Source: Armatimonadota bacterium (GTDB taxonomy: Bacteria; Armatimonadota; Armatimonadia; Armatimonadales; Capsulimonadaceae). From it: a stretch of 32,449 nt of DNA. The stretch covers positions 1-32,449 of the forward strand of contig JANXMY010000002.1 of NCBI GenBank assembly GCA_025354405.1, in the 5' to 3' direction. Positions 31,797 through 32,449 of the stretch are shown here, piece after piece (positions within the stretch are counted from its first letter, which is position 1; each line of letters opens with the position of its first letter). A model generated the notes under the pieces. That model saw nothing but the letters and a program-made list of their open reading frames with translations, was not told where the DNA came from and searched no databases. The position numbers and the translations under genes are program-made.

Positions 31797-32449
31797 ATAT
31801 CATACAGTTGATGCTTCTGGCACTTGCCTTGCTCTCGCCTATGGCAATCATGCAGGCTGCGTCGATTAGAACGGGGGATACGTCTGAAGAGATTGTCGGT
31901 GCGGTAGGAACGTATCTGCCGCCTGTTGCTCAATCTAAGCAAAATGCATGGGAACTCATCAAAGTCGTATCGGATCAATTTAGTGGATGTGCAACCCCCA
32001 GCGGCCGCGCCAACATTTCCGGCTCTTACACTGTTATTCAGCAATTAGGCGTAGCAACAGCTCATCATAGCGGAACATATTCGTGGTCTCAGCCAAATGC
32101 AATATTCAGGGTCGCATCTGGTGGAAGGCCTGATCCAGAGATGTCCCGTTGGCTTGAATCTGCCTACTTTTCGTATCGATCTGATGGCAGCCTTCCGCAA
32201 AGCGCAACGCGATACTTGATCTGCATTGTGAACGAAAAAGCGACTGGGCAGGATAAGTTTACGGAGGTTCACCTGATCCCGGCCTCTTGGAGGGATTATG
32301 TTGCACCTGCGGTTCTTTATCTTCGCGCTCACCCAAAGCAAAACGACTTGAATGCAGTAGCTTCTATTATGGGAGAGGCGCGAAGTTTGCTTCACAACAC
32401 AAATCCTTGTCTGGTGCTAACGGGACTCCAGTTGCTGGCTGCGGAAAAA
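31793..32449 (+). CDS. Secreted protein of unknown function, right end missing
   Basis: At least 219 residues, open to the window edge. A signal peptide is evident (MNIIQLMLLALALLSPMAIM, cleavage near QAAS). AGGAAA precedes the ATG, which overlaps the stop of the SbcD shard. The mature sequence (SGSYTVIQQLGVATAHHSG, YSWSQPNAIFRVASGG, RYLICIVNEKATGQDKFTEV, VHLIPASWRDYVAPAVLYL) shows mixed strands and helices and no family I recognise. Its codon use is clearly more AT-rich than that of its neighbours, a possible sign of transfer along with the broken junction upstream. Confidence 0.7.
   Translation, partial: MNIIQLMLLALALLSPMAIMQAASIRTGDTSEEIVGAVGTYLPPVAQSKQNAWELIKVVSDQFSGCATPSGRANISGSYTVIQQLGVATAHHSGTYSWSQPNAIFRVASGGRPDPEMSRWLESAYFSYRSDGSLPQSATRYLICIVNEKATGQDKFTEVHLIPASWRDYVAPAVLYLRAHPKQNDLNAVASIMGEARSLLHNTNPCLVLTGLQLLAAEK

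Overview
The window reads as a chromosomal segment of a diderm, polysaccharide-degrading bacterium with moderately high GC. CMP-KDO synthetase next to KDO transferase means an LPS outer membrane. A type IV prepilin-like gene, two H-X9-DG prepilin tails, a GntR/LacI-hybrid regulator beside xylanases, and a GH52 beta-xylosidase together suggest an Armatimonadota (Capsulimonas-like) genome. That assignment is inference from gene-family composition, not from a marker gene.

Region 1 (1-7640) is a xylan locus. A partial prepilin gene (minus) and a GntR/LacI-type regulator (plus) diverge from one 32-bp palindrome that carries the -35 elements of both promoters. Downstream on plus lie a secreted CBM-like protein, a secreted GH10 xylanase joined by an ATGA overlap, a cytoplasmic GH52 beta-xylosidase and a PhyH-family dioxygenase, closed by a strong terminator. 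Two broken prepilin C-terminal tails follow.

Region 2 (7950-16820) looks like a copper or heavy-metal defence island. It holds a PadR regulator with a His-rich arm (YqjI-like), a BlaI-family repressor with an M56 membrane metalloprotease, a Tat-exported multicopper oxidase with its type-1 site in domain 1, a probable outer-membrane barrel, a duplicated YtkA-like Met-rich protein, a YHS-domain protein and a tiny Cys/Met-rich protein. A 17-bp motif close to TTCTACTGACAGTAGAA recurs at the repressor promoter, at the oxidase promoter and before the decayed end of the island. There a DUF1269-like remnant is joined to the C-terminal half of a P1B-type ATPase.

Region 3 (16980-23043) concerns stress. 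It has a Fur/PerR-type repressor and KatG in one unit, an RsbW-like anti-sigma kinase with a decayed PP2C/RsbU-like gene behind a sigma-B-type promoter, an HD-GYP shard, and a PPK2 polyphosphate kinase.

Region 4 (23044-28836) is a minus-strand cluster: acyl-CoA dehydrogenase-like protein, a hypothetical protein, kdsB, waaA and an unknown protein coupled to waaA. It is interrupted and flanked by two MITE-like inverted-repeat elements. The GTAGGGGC ends of the first, and the same sequence elsewhere, supply gene stop codons.

Region 5 (28918-32449) has a secreted polysaccharide deacetylase, a duplicated scrap of the acyl-CoA dehydrogenase gene, a membrane sensor HD-GYP phosphodiesterase, an SbcD-like N-terminal shard and a secreted protein running off the end. 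Gene debris is unusually common for 32 kb. No tRNA, rRNA or CRISPR array was seen.
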